Shown here one piece after another: positions 35,481 to 47,700 of a DNA stretch of 64,000 nucleotides. The stretch covers positions 1-64,000 of the forward strand of contig CAJNOP010000356.1 in the NCBI GenBank assembly GCA_905250075.1, given 5' to 3'. A model generated the notes under the pieces. The model did not search any database and was not told the DNA's origin. It saw only the letters and a list, made by a program, of their open reading frames with translations. The DNA is from Rotaria sp. Silwood1 (lineage: Eukaryota > Rotifera > Eurotatoria > Philodinida > Philodinidae). The first letter of the stretch is position 1. The number at the start of each line of letters is the position of its first letter. The position numbers and the translations under genes were made by a program.

Positions 35481-38400
35481 AAGAAAGACTTTTTCACCAT
35501 CCTGTACCGTGATCCGTTCAGTACCATTCACTGTATCTCTCGATAGTATTTTCATTGATGATGGTGGTGCTGCTGTTGGAACCTAAAAAGAGCGAAATGA
35601 TAGATTTTTTTTATATTAAAGTCATACTATGGGAATAAATTTCGTTACTAACTTGATTATAAAAAGCCATGATACTAATTGAGGTGTCTAGTAAATCAGC
35701 TAATTTACATTTTGGCAGAGGTAAAGAGTCCGCATACGGATGGTTGTTATACGTAATGAAGTGATCTGCCTCTTTCTTCACTACATTGATGACATTGCTG
35801 TATCGACTGATAATAAGAATAGCTGTTGCTTTATAAGTGATCAGTTGACCACTTGAATCAATAAGTTTTATTTGTGATTGAAAAACATTCTCGGGTGGCA
35901 CATCACGATTTACAAATTTCTAAAATAGATTTTAAAAGATTCAACGATTTTATGTTCTAGTTCATTGTAATGATTTAATTTAAGAAATAGTTTCAAGGCT
36001 TTTGCTAATATAAATCAATATCATTGCTGAGCTTTGTGAGAAAAGATTAAGAAGCTATAGATTTAATTCCATTCAAGGCCTGCTATATACTGAAAAGTAT
36101 GCTGCAATATAAACAATATTTTACACATTTTCTTATAGTATATAATTTCTGACTATCGTTATGCTAGAATTTAAAAGTAATTGTTTATAATCAACGCAAA
36201 ACTCACCAATAATACAATAGGACATTTGTGAAAGATTTGTTTATATACTGGTAAATCAATATTTTTGATGGAATATTTACAATTTTCACAAGATCGTTCA
36301 TCATCTGTTAAATCATCATTGTCTTTCGAAATGACTCGATGAGCCACTAATTGATTGTTTACAGTAAGTTTAAAAATAAAAATTTGATGATGTGATGATA
36401 CGAGTGAATTCGGTGTTTGACGGCATAAAGGACAATAAAAGTAAGTAGAAATATCAGAAATGAGAGTTTCTTTTAATTCATTAAGATCAGAATTAGTTTC
36501 AATTATTTGACATGCTTCTTGAAGTGTAAGAGATATTGACACATCAGGAAATTCTAATGACGAAGCATCAGATGAACATCGAGCAATAGCATACACCATG
36601 TTAAATTTTGTCTGGTGAAAAATGCGTTCAAATATTAAAATACCTATAATAAGAAAACAAATTCATTAATACTTTGCTGAAATCAGTTAGAGAACATCAG
36701 ACTTCATTTAAGTTTTAAAACGAGTTAGGAAGATCTCATGAAACTTCAACAGCTCCTAAGGTTCCAATGCAAATTAAAAACGATAACCATCAGACTTTGA
36801 AATATTTAGTAAGACTATTATGAAACGGATGATTATTTTGGTAAATTAATTAGTTTTGGCTTCTTATATGGAGTGCTAAAAGTAGCTCTCACGATTAAAA
36901 GGCTTTTGTCAACAGCCAAAAATTTCACTATTTCAAAATTCAAGAAGTTTGAGGACTCAACTGTATTAAGTCAAGTGTGATGAAATGTCGACTCTGTTAG
37001 CAAATGTAGAAGTAGAGTTTTACTTACGACTGGATCCATATAGACGACGTAATTGTTCTCCATTGCCAATTATTTTTTTATTAACACTGGTAGTCCAATT
37101 TTTTTTAGTTTTTGTCACTCGTATCATAACATTTTTATCACCCACACCTAAAACACTGTTAAAGGTAATTAAATCATATAATGTAGAAGATGGAGCACCA
37201 ATAGCAATCCAGTGAGAGAATTCAGATACAGATATAACGGCTGGAGGTCTTCTGTACCGAAAAGTTGCTTTTGGATCAGTAATATTTATGATGAGAACCT
37301 GTGGCCATTGGATCACTTCTATATGCCGAACAGTTGATTTGCCACATGCTGAACATAATACATCCGATGTCATAGGACCGAAAAATGTAAGTAGTTCATG
37401 TTCGATGTACAGACCAGTTTTACTAATATTAACTGGAATATGTGTAATAATCACCCGTACCTTTGTTTCACTTTTACATGAATGACATACATATACTTTA
37501 TATCCAATAATATTACAATGAAGAAGTGGAATAAGAATATTTTCAAGTATATACATTGATTGTTCATTTGGTTCTTTAGGTTGATCAGTATTTGGTAAGT
37601 TGAACGTAACTTTTGACATTTGATTAGTTCGTGTTGTTGATTTGCACCAATCATCAAGAAAAGTTCTTATCAAATCAAGAATAATTGGTATATTTGTTGG
37701 CAATATTGGAGGACAATTATAATACATTCCATAAGTTTGAGTAGAAAGAAGCATACATATAGCAGTATTTAACCAGCTTGGGGTAACAACCGGCAATACA
37801 AGATTGGCATTTACATTGTTTGTTGGTGCAATAAGTGATGACATTAATTCTGTGATAATAAAATCATCTGGAGCCTTGGTATAACGCCCACAATTTCTTC
37901 TATTACTTGATTTTCTCCAATGTTCTTCTATTGGTTTTAATTGTGTTTCTTTTGAAATGGTAGAATTATTCGTCATATTGCTTTCTTCGACGGATGTGGT
38001 AGTATAAGAAAATAAAGCAGTAGAAAACTCTTGGATCATGGTCAACATATCGGGTATCAAAATGGACAAAAGCACATCGATTCGAATATGAATATTGCCA
38101 CCTTTGAGAAAAAAGACGATTGCATCAATTATGATGAATTAGAAATTTTTTTTTCTAATTTTCATTATTCATTCCAATCATAAAAACATATTCGAATTGT
38201 GCGAAATAAAAAAAATGTACAGAGTATATCTTTGAAAATTCTACAAAACAAATTTATTTTTAGTAGGTAGGTTACTTAGTTTTTTATACGGTAGTCAGAT
38301 AAAAATATTGATGTTACTATACTGTTCTTTTTGAATAATCTAACTCTTCAATAAACAAGGTACCTTCAATAGTTTTCAACTTAATAATCTCGGGCACTGC

Positions 38401-41400
38401 AAAAGCAATTATTGAAACTTACTAAATTGTTCGCAACTAGTCAGAATTTATATTACCACATTTCTCTCAATAATGAAAAATGGAGTCTCAATATCTTATC
38501 GTAATAAACATCATTCATAGTTCGTTTAACAACACAAATGTGCATTCTAGTTAAGTATACCATACACTATTTTACACTTTAGTAATTGAAATTTTTTTCT
38601 ACATTGTTTTTAGTGTCAAAGCATGTTCCTGTATAGAGATCTGGAATGTTTTTATTTTATTGACAATCAGTCAAAACATTCAATATCTTGATTGCAAAAA
38701 AAACGAATAGACAAAGTTGACTGTAAGAGACCTTGTACAAAAAACATTAGAACAACTGGCATCATATTAATACAAACTGCAAAAAAAATGTAAGAAATAA
38801 TTCTACATTTATACCGTTAACTTTAATATTATGATGAGTTATACTTAGGAAATTATATTCACCTAATATCTGCTACAAAATTGCAAAAACATTTAGAATT
38901 TTCGTATTCTCATCAATTACATTTATAAATATCCAGTAACAATTGTCAATCCAGTAAATGACTTTCTCGTTTCACAATATAACAAGGGGATCACTTATTC
39001 AACTGATAAATGGTAATTTTGATTATTTTCCTATCTCACCATTACTTTTCCAGCATGATAAGTCATGAATTCTCTTTTAGGTTTAATGTTATAAAATATC
39101 TTGCATCAACTACTATCCTATTAATCACGGGATATTTTCACGTTGAGAAATTCACTATTGAAATAAATTTTACGTGCTTCATTTTACCGAGTTGTGCTCT
39201 TTTTAAAATACCCATACGACGTTCGCTGTTTGCAGTAGTTCGTTGTTCTGGCTCTTGAATCATTAAACATTCAAATGATCTAACAAGTCGTTGTCGATGG
39301 CGACTAAGATCACCTAAAAGAAGAGAACTATAGACGCTCATGAGATTTAATCAAAACAAAAAAAACCAATAAGAAGATTAGACCAAATTGGAATGGTTGG
39401 TAAAAGTGATGTTGTAAGGTATTTAAACCATCTTAAAATACCGTGGCGAGCAGGTTTTCGTGCTTCATCGATAGAAATTCCAATATCCTTCAAGCAATCA
39501 TCGAAAATATTATTGAGAATTGATTTAAAAGGTGAATCTGTGGCGTTTGTTTCTGCTTCTTCATCAATAAAAGTCTATGTAAAAACGAAATAAGTATAGC
39601 TTAAAAAAAAAAGAAAAGAGGCATGGATTTTTCGATAGAAGTGCCCTATCTCAATATAGAGGAAAATGTAAATTGAAGTTTTAGGAGAAACTAATTTTAA
39701 TATTATTATTTATTTCTACAAAGCAATTGTCTTCTATTACTAGTATCGCTAACTGATAGCTTGCTCACGAGTAAGTCGCTCAAAATGAGTCCAATCCTCT
39801 GATTTGATATTTTATCGATAAATAGAAGTAGCTGAGACTAGAAGATATTCAAAAGAATCAGAACTCATGTACTTGTAAAATTATAACGGATTTATTGAAT
39901 TTTATCATACGATATTTAACACAAAAACAACTGAATAATGGAGCGTAGGTTTCATATTCTATTCATGTATAGGTTCCAAGTTTTTTCAAACATCCTAAAA
40001 GTTTCAGCTCAAATAAATGTTCATTTCCCAAGATAATGGATATACTAGAAAACTCGATTTTTCTCAACTGTTTGTGAAATACAGATGTTTCTTGTATATT
40101 TATAGACTGGAGAAGGGACACCTGTTTATGTTAAAACTTTTAGGATATTCAGAAAAAAACCTGGAACCTGTACGTTGACAGAATATGAGATTCATCTTTT
40201 CTTATTAAATTTTATTTGTTAAATACTTTATATGAGACGAAATGCACTAAAGATCTTAGAACTTTGCGAGAAAAGCACATAGACTATTATAGTTTTGGAT
40301 ATCTTCGAGCCTCAGCTAGTCCTACTGATGAGCAAAATATTAGTTCAAAAATTTTAGATTACTTTGAGCAATTTTCTAGTCTGAACGCATACGAATAGCA
40401 TTCTCTGAAATGTATTCAATTATTTATTACTATATTTCAACACTTTGTACCAACATAAAGTTTTGCCACAAGATGAGAGATTTTTGAAGAATCTTATTAA
40501 TGAGACAACTTACGCTGCCGTTTTTCTTTCTTGATGGAGTAGTTTGAGATATGTACGTGGAAAATTGTTCGTTTTGTTCTTGATCATCATCGATATCATC
40601 ATAATCAAACTGATTATAATTTGCTGTTGTATTAGATGGTTCTGGTTCAGTTCATTGCATAATAGCACAAACATTTGGATCAGCTCGAATTTTAGTAATC
40701 TTGTCAAGTAAAGCATCTTGATACTCTACATTCAGGGTTTCACCACCAATATGCATTTGTAGAAGAGCAAAACATATAAGTTTCCAGTTGTGCATCATTT
40801 CTTTCCAGGTAGACGTGTTGATAAGAAGGGCAATGCACCACATCGCCAAATTACGAATTTTTTCATCAAGTAATTTATTTACCATTTTTCTTACAGCCTA
40901 TATAAAAAAGCTGAGACATCATTTCGCAAGATAGAAACTACTTACTAATAAAACATGAGACAAACAGGCATGAATATTTGTTAGCTTATAATCGATCTCA
41001 CTTGCTTCATTTGTAACAATACGATAAGCTCGATGAAGAAATTGGCTTGTTGTTTCAGAATTCCATATTTGCAAGGCAGCTGTTAAAAAAACCTGAGCAC
41101 GATCACTTAAAACTATATTTGGTCGTGGAAAATCTTGCCCAGGAAAAACCTAGAAAATATACAATAATATCATATGTTAAAAAATACTTTTCTTAGATTC
41201 TTGTGACAATGCTCATTTCACTGATACATTTCAAAAATGTAAGTTGAATGTAACTGTTCATATTTTGGTTATTTTCAGAAACTTTGGAACGAGCTCAGAG
41301 CCAGACTGAGATCACAAGGAGTGAGAAAAATAAAACAGTGGGAGAAAAAATACGGAATGAGAACCAAATTGTGGGAAACAGTGAGAAAGAAAATGTAGGG

Positions 41401-43664
41401 GGAGGGGGGAAGAGAGTAAGAGAGAAAATGCAGGGGAGGTCAAATGGCAGGAAGAAGAGAAAATGTGTGAGAGTAGAACCGATGTGGAGGATAAGAAGAA
41501 AGATGTGGGATGACAGAGGAAATATAGAGGATGAGAACAAATGTGAAGGGGGAATGAGAGAGAATGTGTAATGAGAGATGAGAGAAAAAAATATGATGGG
41601 GAGGGGAAGAAAGAAGGTGTGATGGGGAGAGTAAGAGAGAAAATGCGATGAGAAGAGAGATAGAGAGGGAGGTAAGAGAGAAAATATGATGGGGGAGGGA
41701 AAGAGAGAAGGTGTTATGGGGAGAGGGAGAGAGAGAGTGCGATGAGCAGGGGGATAGAGAGGGAGGTGAGAGAGGGAAGTGAGAGAGGGAGGTGAGAGAG
41801 AAAATATGATGAGGGAGGGAAAGAGAGAAGGTGTTATGGGGAGAGAGAGAGAGTGCGATGAACAGGGGGATGGAGAGGGAGGTGAGAGAGGGAGGTGAGA
41901 GAGGGAGAGTGAGAGAGGGAGGTGAGAGAGGGAGGTGAGAGAGGGAGAGTGAGAGAGAAAATGTGAGGGGGGTTTGAGAGAGAAAATGTGAGGGTGNNNN
42001 NNNNNNTGAGAGAGAAAATGTGAGGGGGGTTTGAGAGAGAAAATGTGAGGGTGGTTGAGAGAGAAAATGTGAGGGGGAGTTGAGAGAGAAAGTTTGATAG
42101 GGAGGATGAGAGAGAAAATGTGGAGAGTAGAGAGAGAATGTGGGGTGTGAGAGACAAATGTGAGAAATGACAGAGAAAATCTGGGGAGTGACAGAATAAC
42201 CAGAAGATGAAAGAACTGAGAGTCAGGGAGCAAGTGAGTGGGGTATGTGAAAGCATATCCTACTGGAAGCAAAATCCACTTAGGGAAAACTCTTTACTCG
42301 TGTAACTCACTTTTTATATCAGCGCCATGGCATGGGAGCACGCAGAGCTTCCCAAAAAGCCACGACCCATTGACGTGTTTGCGTACACAGCGACGTGTAC
42401 CATTGATCGATTGTATGAAATAACTTGTGTAGTTGAATCTTTACGACTTCAACTATTCAACTATTCAATAATTGAATATTCGAATTGATAGTTGAATAGT
42501 TGAATTCAACTTTCAAGTTTGATACTGCTGAAAGAACGGAAACAAATACAAACCTGCAGACTTCTGACTGATGTATGTATGTTCAATAACTGTTTCATCA
42601 GTCGTGAAATAGATTGTTCAGTAGAAAAAAAAAAGGAAACAAAAAAATTGAAGTATTGCACTTACTTTAGAATAGCTATGTCGAAACATTTGCATCCAAT
42701 GTAAAACGTTCACTAAGGCATGAGCATCGCTTATCATGAATGTAATTGGAATAATGCTATCTTGAGTTACTACACCTGGTAATGTCATACTTAATTCATA
42801 ATACAGTAACTGTAAAGAATTATTTTGTTTAATAATTGAACCAGTAGCATCCCATGAAACCACGATGTTCTTATGTTTGAGAAGAGCATCATAGAGACGG
42901 ATGGATGACTCTGAGAACACAATAACTTGACATGGGTATTTTGAAATTGATTGAATAACACCTGGTACCTTTCCACCAGCATTAACTTCATTTCGATATT
43001 GTTCATTCAGTTTAAGTAAACCATCATCAGCATCTGGTGAAAGTAATGATTCAGTGACAGCTTCTGACTTGATCTTTTGCAAAATAGCTCGACTTTTTCC
43101 AGTTGCATCATAATTTCGTCCTTGTCGTTCTTCAATTGATCGAGCTTGTAATCTATTTTGGTACATGCGATAAACTGATGCACCAACATTGAATTGTTGT
43201 TTGATTATTGAACGAAGTGGAGTACGAATAGGACGACATATTCTACTATTTTGCTTGTGCCGAACATTGTTGTTGCTAACAATAATATGACCAGTTCCAT
43301 CATTTCGAATAATAACTGAACATCGGAAAGGACAAATAGGACGTCCAGAACATCGGAGATCACAACGTAATAATTGCTGTAATTCATCTAATTGAACACC
43401 GAAAGTACAATTACGAATACATAGTCCACAATATGGATTCATTTGTTTAATATACGGATGAAGAATATAAAAGTATTCCACGTCAACTCTTGATGATTTT
43501 TTTGTTTTGTCATTTGTTGATTTAACTACAGCTACAAGATATATACAACAACCAAATAGTCTTTTGCAAAACCATTGAAAAAAAATACAAGGACAAATAT
43601 TTTTTCTTTCAAAAAAGTGGTGGAACCAGGATTGTTCTGTATGTTGAGTTTTCGTTTTAGAGCA
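35481..43664 (-). CDS. Zinc-finger/DDE-transposase-like protein fused to USP-like peptidase modules; carries an in-frame TGA
   Basis: Nine exons on the minus strand: up to 43664-42666, 41149-40946, 40897-40514, 39574-39367, 39313-39188, 38101-37028, 36643-36207, 35919-35653, 35582-35481. Every junction has GT-AG ends and compatible phase; exons 2-9 give exactly 934 codons. Exon 1 has a Cys/His cluster (CGLCIRNC, CDLRC, CPFRC, then His residues), like zinc fingers of MULE-type transposases, then SWDATGSI, a likely first catalytic Asp. Exon 2 has IVLSDRAQVF, a second Asp motif. Exon 6 begins a USP-like fold: PSWLNTAICML at the Cys-box, CHSC/CSAC zinc pairs and QWPQVLIINI. Exons 7-8 hold a second partial module (CPLC/CENC; DHFITYNN; ISIMAFYNQ). 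One TGA at 40652-40654 breaks exon 3. The first exon's start is unresolved (first in-frame ATG near 43442). The frame may read on to TAA near 35430. It is either a degrading transposon gene or a host gene derived from one. Confidence 0.62.
40652..40654 (-). other. In-frame TGA in exon 3 of the transposase-USP gene
   Basis: The frame before it ends CAIMQ and the same frame continues after it for 46 codons (TEPEPSNTTANYNQ, an acidic stretch, SRKKNGS) to a canonical GTAAGT donor. A single substitution from CGA, GGA or similar could account for it. It truncates the USP-like part unless read through. Confidence 0.8.
41284..42240. repeat. GA-rich purine minisatellite inside intron 1 of the transposase-USP gene
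   Basis: About 950 bp of almost pure purine on the plus strand. Imperfect units of GAGAGAGAAAATGTGAGGGG and GAGAGAGGGAGGT type. The long proline/serine-rich minus-strand ORFs over it are low-complexity artefacts. It contains a 10-N gap. Confidence 0.9.
41997..42006. other. Assembly gap (10 N)
   Basis: Flanked on both sides by the identical 47-base sequence (41950-41996 and 42007-42053). This indicates an unmerged overlap rather than truly missing DNA. Confidence 0.95.
42448..42504. repeat. Perfect 17-bp inverted repeat
   Basis: TTCAACTATTCAACTAT (42448-42464) faces ATAGTTGAATAGTTGAA (42488-42504) with a 23-base loop, in the same large intron. Confidence 0.85.
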
Positions 43665-44772
43665 TTATGCCTATATGAAACTTTTAGAGGATGATATTTA
43701 GATTCAAATGAAGAGTTTTGATCAAGAAAATTTTACAATAGGAGTTTGAAAAAATTTTCTAAGCCTCCCGAGGCTTTTTTTTTGCTGTTAGTAGTATTTC
43801 ACGTTTTAGAATTTAACAATAGGTTACATCGAATTTTATTTCAAAATATGCATTTGTTCAAGAGTTGTAATGTTTCGAGTTTTTGCTAAGACTTTAGCAA
43901 TAAAGAGCAAACATTCAAAATTAAATGGAACTATTATGCAACAAAAATTTTTAATAAATCAACAATTCATTTATTCTTGATATATATATTTTTTTTATTT
44001 TATTTTATTATTTATTATTATAACAGGAACAAGCAAATGTAATATATAGGTTATATTGAACGTGCAAATCATACCTACACAATAGCTCAATCAACAGCAT
44101 CACATAGTGATGCAGATGGTCTCATTATGACCAAAAATCAAATAAGAAATAAGAGAAAAAAAAATTTCTTCGTCGTACAGTTGCTTTTATTCCTATTACG
44201 ATAACACAGACGAACATAAAATAAAATAAAAAATATATATATGTCAAGAATAGACGAATTATTGATGTATTAAAAATTTGATATTAATTTTTGTTGCATT
44301 ATCATTTCATATTATTTTGAATGTTTGCTACATGTTGCTCAAAATTTAGCACAAATGGAAAACATTACAATTCCTGTACAAATGTATACTTTTAAATAAA
44401 ATTTGAAATCTGTCGATGAAACGAATTCGATGTAGCTTGTTATTAAATTCTACAATCGTTACTCTTAAGACTTCAAGGTGCTGGAATAAGAAGACAAAAT
44501 TATTTTTCAAGTAATCCGATAGGCTTCATAAGGTAATTATTGCTTCCTATGTCTTGTCAGAGACGTATAAATTATTGACGTTTTGAGCGATTCTTCCACT
44601 CAATACATGTTCTTGTCTTGAATATTATATTTCTTGAGAAATGACATTAATATCAGATTTACAATGAACGTAATTATTTGTGCAAAATAAATGATTTCGA
44701 ACTTTTTACACGTAAATAAATTATGGTCGAAAAAAAAAAGATTATTTATTCTTAAAATAAAATCTTATGAAA
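43665..44772. other. Spacer between two same-strand USP-containing genes
   Basis: AT-rich, no supported ORF. It would contain any promoter or 5' exon of the transposase-USP gene; neither is recognisable. Confidence 0.5.
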
Positions 44773-47700
44773 TCAAGTCAAATAAATACCTGTATCATGA
44801 GAACTATTGTCAATCATTTTATTCATTGGTCTATTTTGTTTTGATAAAAAGATTTTTTTAGGACGAATTGTTTTTTCTTCTAAAGTTACACCCATTTTTT
44901 CAAAGAGTCGAGCTCGACGTTTATTGATTTTCTCAGTGCGTATTTTCAATAATTTAACACGATCAACAGGCTGAAGTTTGAATTCGCATGATGTTGGAAG
45001 TTCTATAACAAAATCGTCAAAATCTGAACTGATGATGGACCTATTTGATTGAATACCTGGAATAAAAAAAAACATAATCAACACAGCAAGAATTTAAACA
45101 TTTATTTTTCCATTAAGACTGAAAATTATCAGGTAAGACTACAATATTTTATATTCTTCTGAAGACTAGTGACTGATCACAAGACATGCAACTGTCTTCT
45201 GAAAGCGATTATGGCTATTTTTTGTTTTCAATGACAAAATATATATGGAGTCAAAAATACAATTCATATAGAATAATGCATTTGACAAGGACCTCAGCAG
45301 ATTTATGTCTGTCTTTCATAAAGCGTTACATATTGTGAAAGCTAAACTTATAACTTCTCTTGAAATTCTCTTGTCTATAATAATTTTACTTTCATCCTAT
45401 GCCAAAAAGCTTTTATTGTATTGCAAATAAATTTTAAAAACCTCTAAGTACTGGAGTCGAGTTCAATCCAAATTTTGTTTTAAATATGAATGCAATCATT
45501 TGGTATGTAATAAAATAGTTTCAGTTTTTTCGAAGTAAAAGAAAGCACTATGTAGGAAGCATACCATATGACGAAAGTATAGTTCTACTGAAGCATATAT
45601 ATATGGAAGACATTCAAACATATTCTTTATAATATCTCAACTTCAACTTTGCATTGTTAACAAAATGTTTATAAGTTTGTATCAAGTAGTCTTTTAGAGC
45701 GCAAAATTCTTATAAAAATAGGTTAGATCATTTTAAATTAAACAAAAAAAAACATTCAGCTCACTAGTAGATATATGGCTTTCAGATGTGTTTGAACGAT
45801 TATCAGGTGAAGCATTGATTATTATTGATGATTGTGAATGTTGTTGATAAGATATTGATGATGAAAGTGTATCATCACCAGCAGTATTGTTATTATTCGT
45901 TTCATTGAGATGTAAGTTTTCATGAACACGTAAACATTCATTATTAATTTCTTTTTCATTATTTACATCGAATCTGATTTCAATGGAACTGTTCAATGAA
46001 TATGTTGTTTGTTGACTAACATTGTTCTCTAATGATTCATTCAGCATAGAAGAATTGAATTGATGTTTAGGAGAATGATTTGGTGATATTTCTAAATACA
46101 ATAGATAGATGGTCAAGTTGTATATATATCAAATCATATTTGCCTGTATCAGAAGACATCAAAAGTTGTTCATGCAATATCATATTTTGTTTTGTTAAAA
46201 CTTGTGTATTAGAATCAATGATGCAGAAAGTATCTTTCTCAGAAGTCTTTTGAACATAATACAAATAGAAAAAATACTATTTTATTACAATATCAAATTT
46301 ATAAACTTACTAAATCATGATGATTAGTTGTTTTCTTATTGTCATGAATTTCGAGTGGAGATAAAATTGAAAATGGTAAAGACTTTTGTGATAATAATGT
46401 TGTGTTGGAGTTAAGTATAATCTCATTTAAGACAAGCTTGTCTTCTGTTACTTTTGAATAGAATAGCATATATGCATCTTTATTAGTAAGAACTTGGTTA
46501 ATATCCACTAGTGTAATAGTTTTATCGTTTGCCTTATACCAAAGAGCATCAGGTGATCGAATGTAGGCATATATATGACCACTTGTTGGTTCTTCACCAA
46601 GATGGACAACGACAGCATATAATTCATAAATATAAGGAGTGCTTTGTTTATTTGCTGTATTGGAATCTTGATTTTTTTTGTCAAAATATGGAGTTAGATC
46701 GAGCAATGCTGGATAAGAAACGAATGCATTGATTTTGCTAGTTGTATTTGTTCGTCGATCATAGTTAAATCGTTTTAAATGAATAGTAATAATAGGTAAA
46801 GCATTAATTAAATGATAAGATTTTGTTGCTGGTACTAACTGATTACATTGTAAACATTGATAAGCATTCTCACCACATAATAATTCCGGTTTACAAAAGT
46901 CAGAAAGAAATTGACAAAGAGTTCCTTGTGAATTGATAGAAATACTCCACATTGAATCCCAACATTCAGTTGATGTTATATTTCGACACCGGCTACAAAC
47001 TATTAATGATCGTAATTGTACACCAAATAAATCCTGAATAATTGTTGACAAATGATTAATGTTTGGATTCCAATGGATGGGTGACAAACATTCAGTCATA
47101 TGAGCAAGAAGATGATGAAATAGTTCAGATGGATCTTCCTGTCGACCGACGACAAAAACAGAAGAAATTTCATGAATTCGACGAGCCAAAGGCTCAGCAG
47201 TTGCTTGTGACAAAGTTGAAAAAAGATCAGAAGAATTGTTACGATTAGCATACATATGAATAGATGTGAAAGTAGATTGTAATTCACAAACAGAACAAAA
47301 TCTATGATCGATCTTCAGTTGGCCTATTTTAGAGAAAAAAAAGACGATACTATAAAATATCTCGCTAAATTAGGAAGATAATTCAAGTTTTATTCCTTAT
47401 AACGCTTGATGATGTCAACTTGTACAAGAACGAGGTTTTTTGGACAATTGAGCTGTATTTCATGCAAACTCGACAGACTTCGTACTGGATTTTTGAACAT
47501 AGTTCAGATATGATGAATATCTATAATTTAAATCGACTCAACCGGTTCGAATCTAAGCTACTCATTTGACATTAAAAGTATTCTTATATTAACAAACATC
47601 ACTAAGTTTATTAAAATCCTATGTGACTACATGATCAAAGGTCAGATAAAGAAAAAAAGGGTGTATATATCTAATGTTGTCTTCTGTATGAACCTGGAAC

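Noticed and set aside
41295..42272. Long minus-strand ORF rich in Ser, Leu, Pro and His
   Set aside because: It is the translation of a purine-rich minisatellite that also runs through the N gap; low-complexity artefact lying in an intron.
47543..47556. CGGTTCGAATCT resembling a tRNA T-loop
   Set aside because: No A-box, acceptor stem or anticodon arm at the right distance on either strand.
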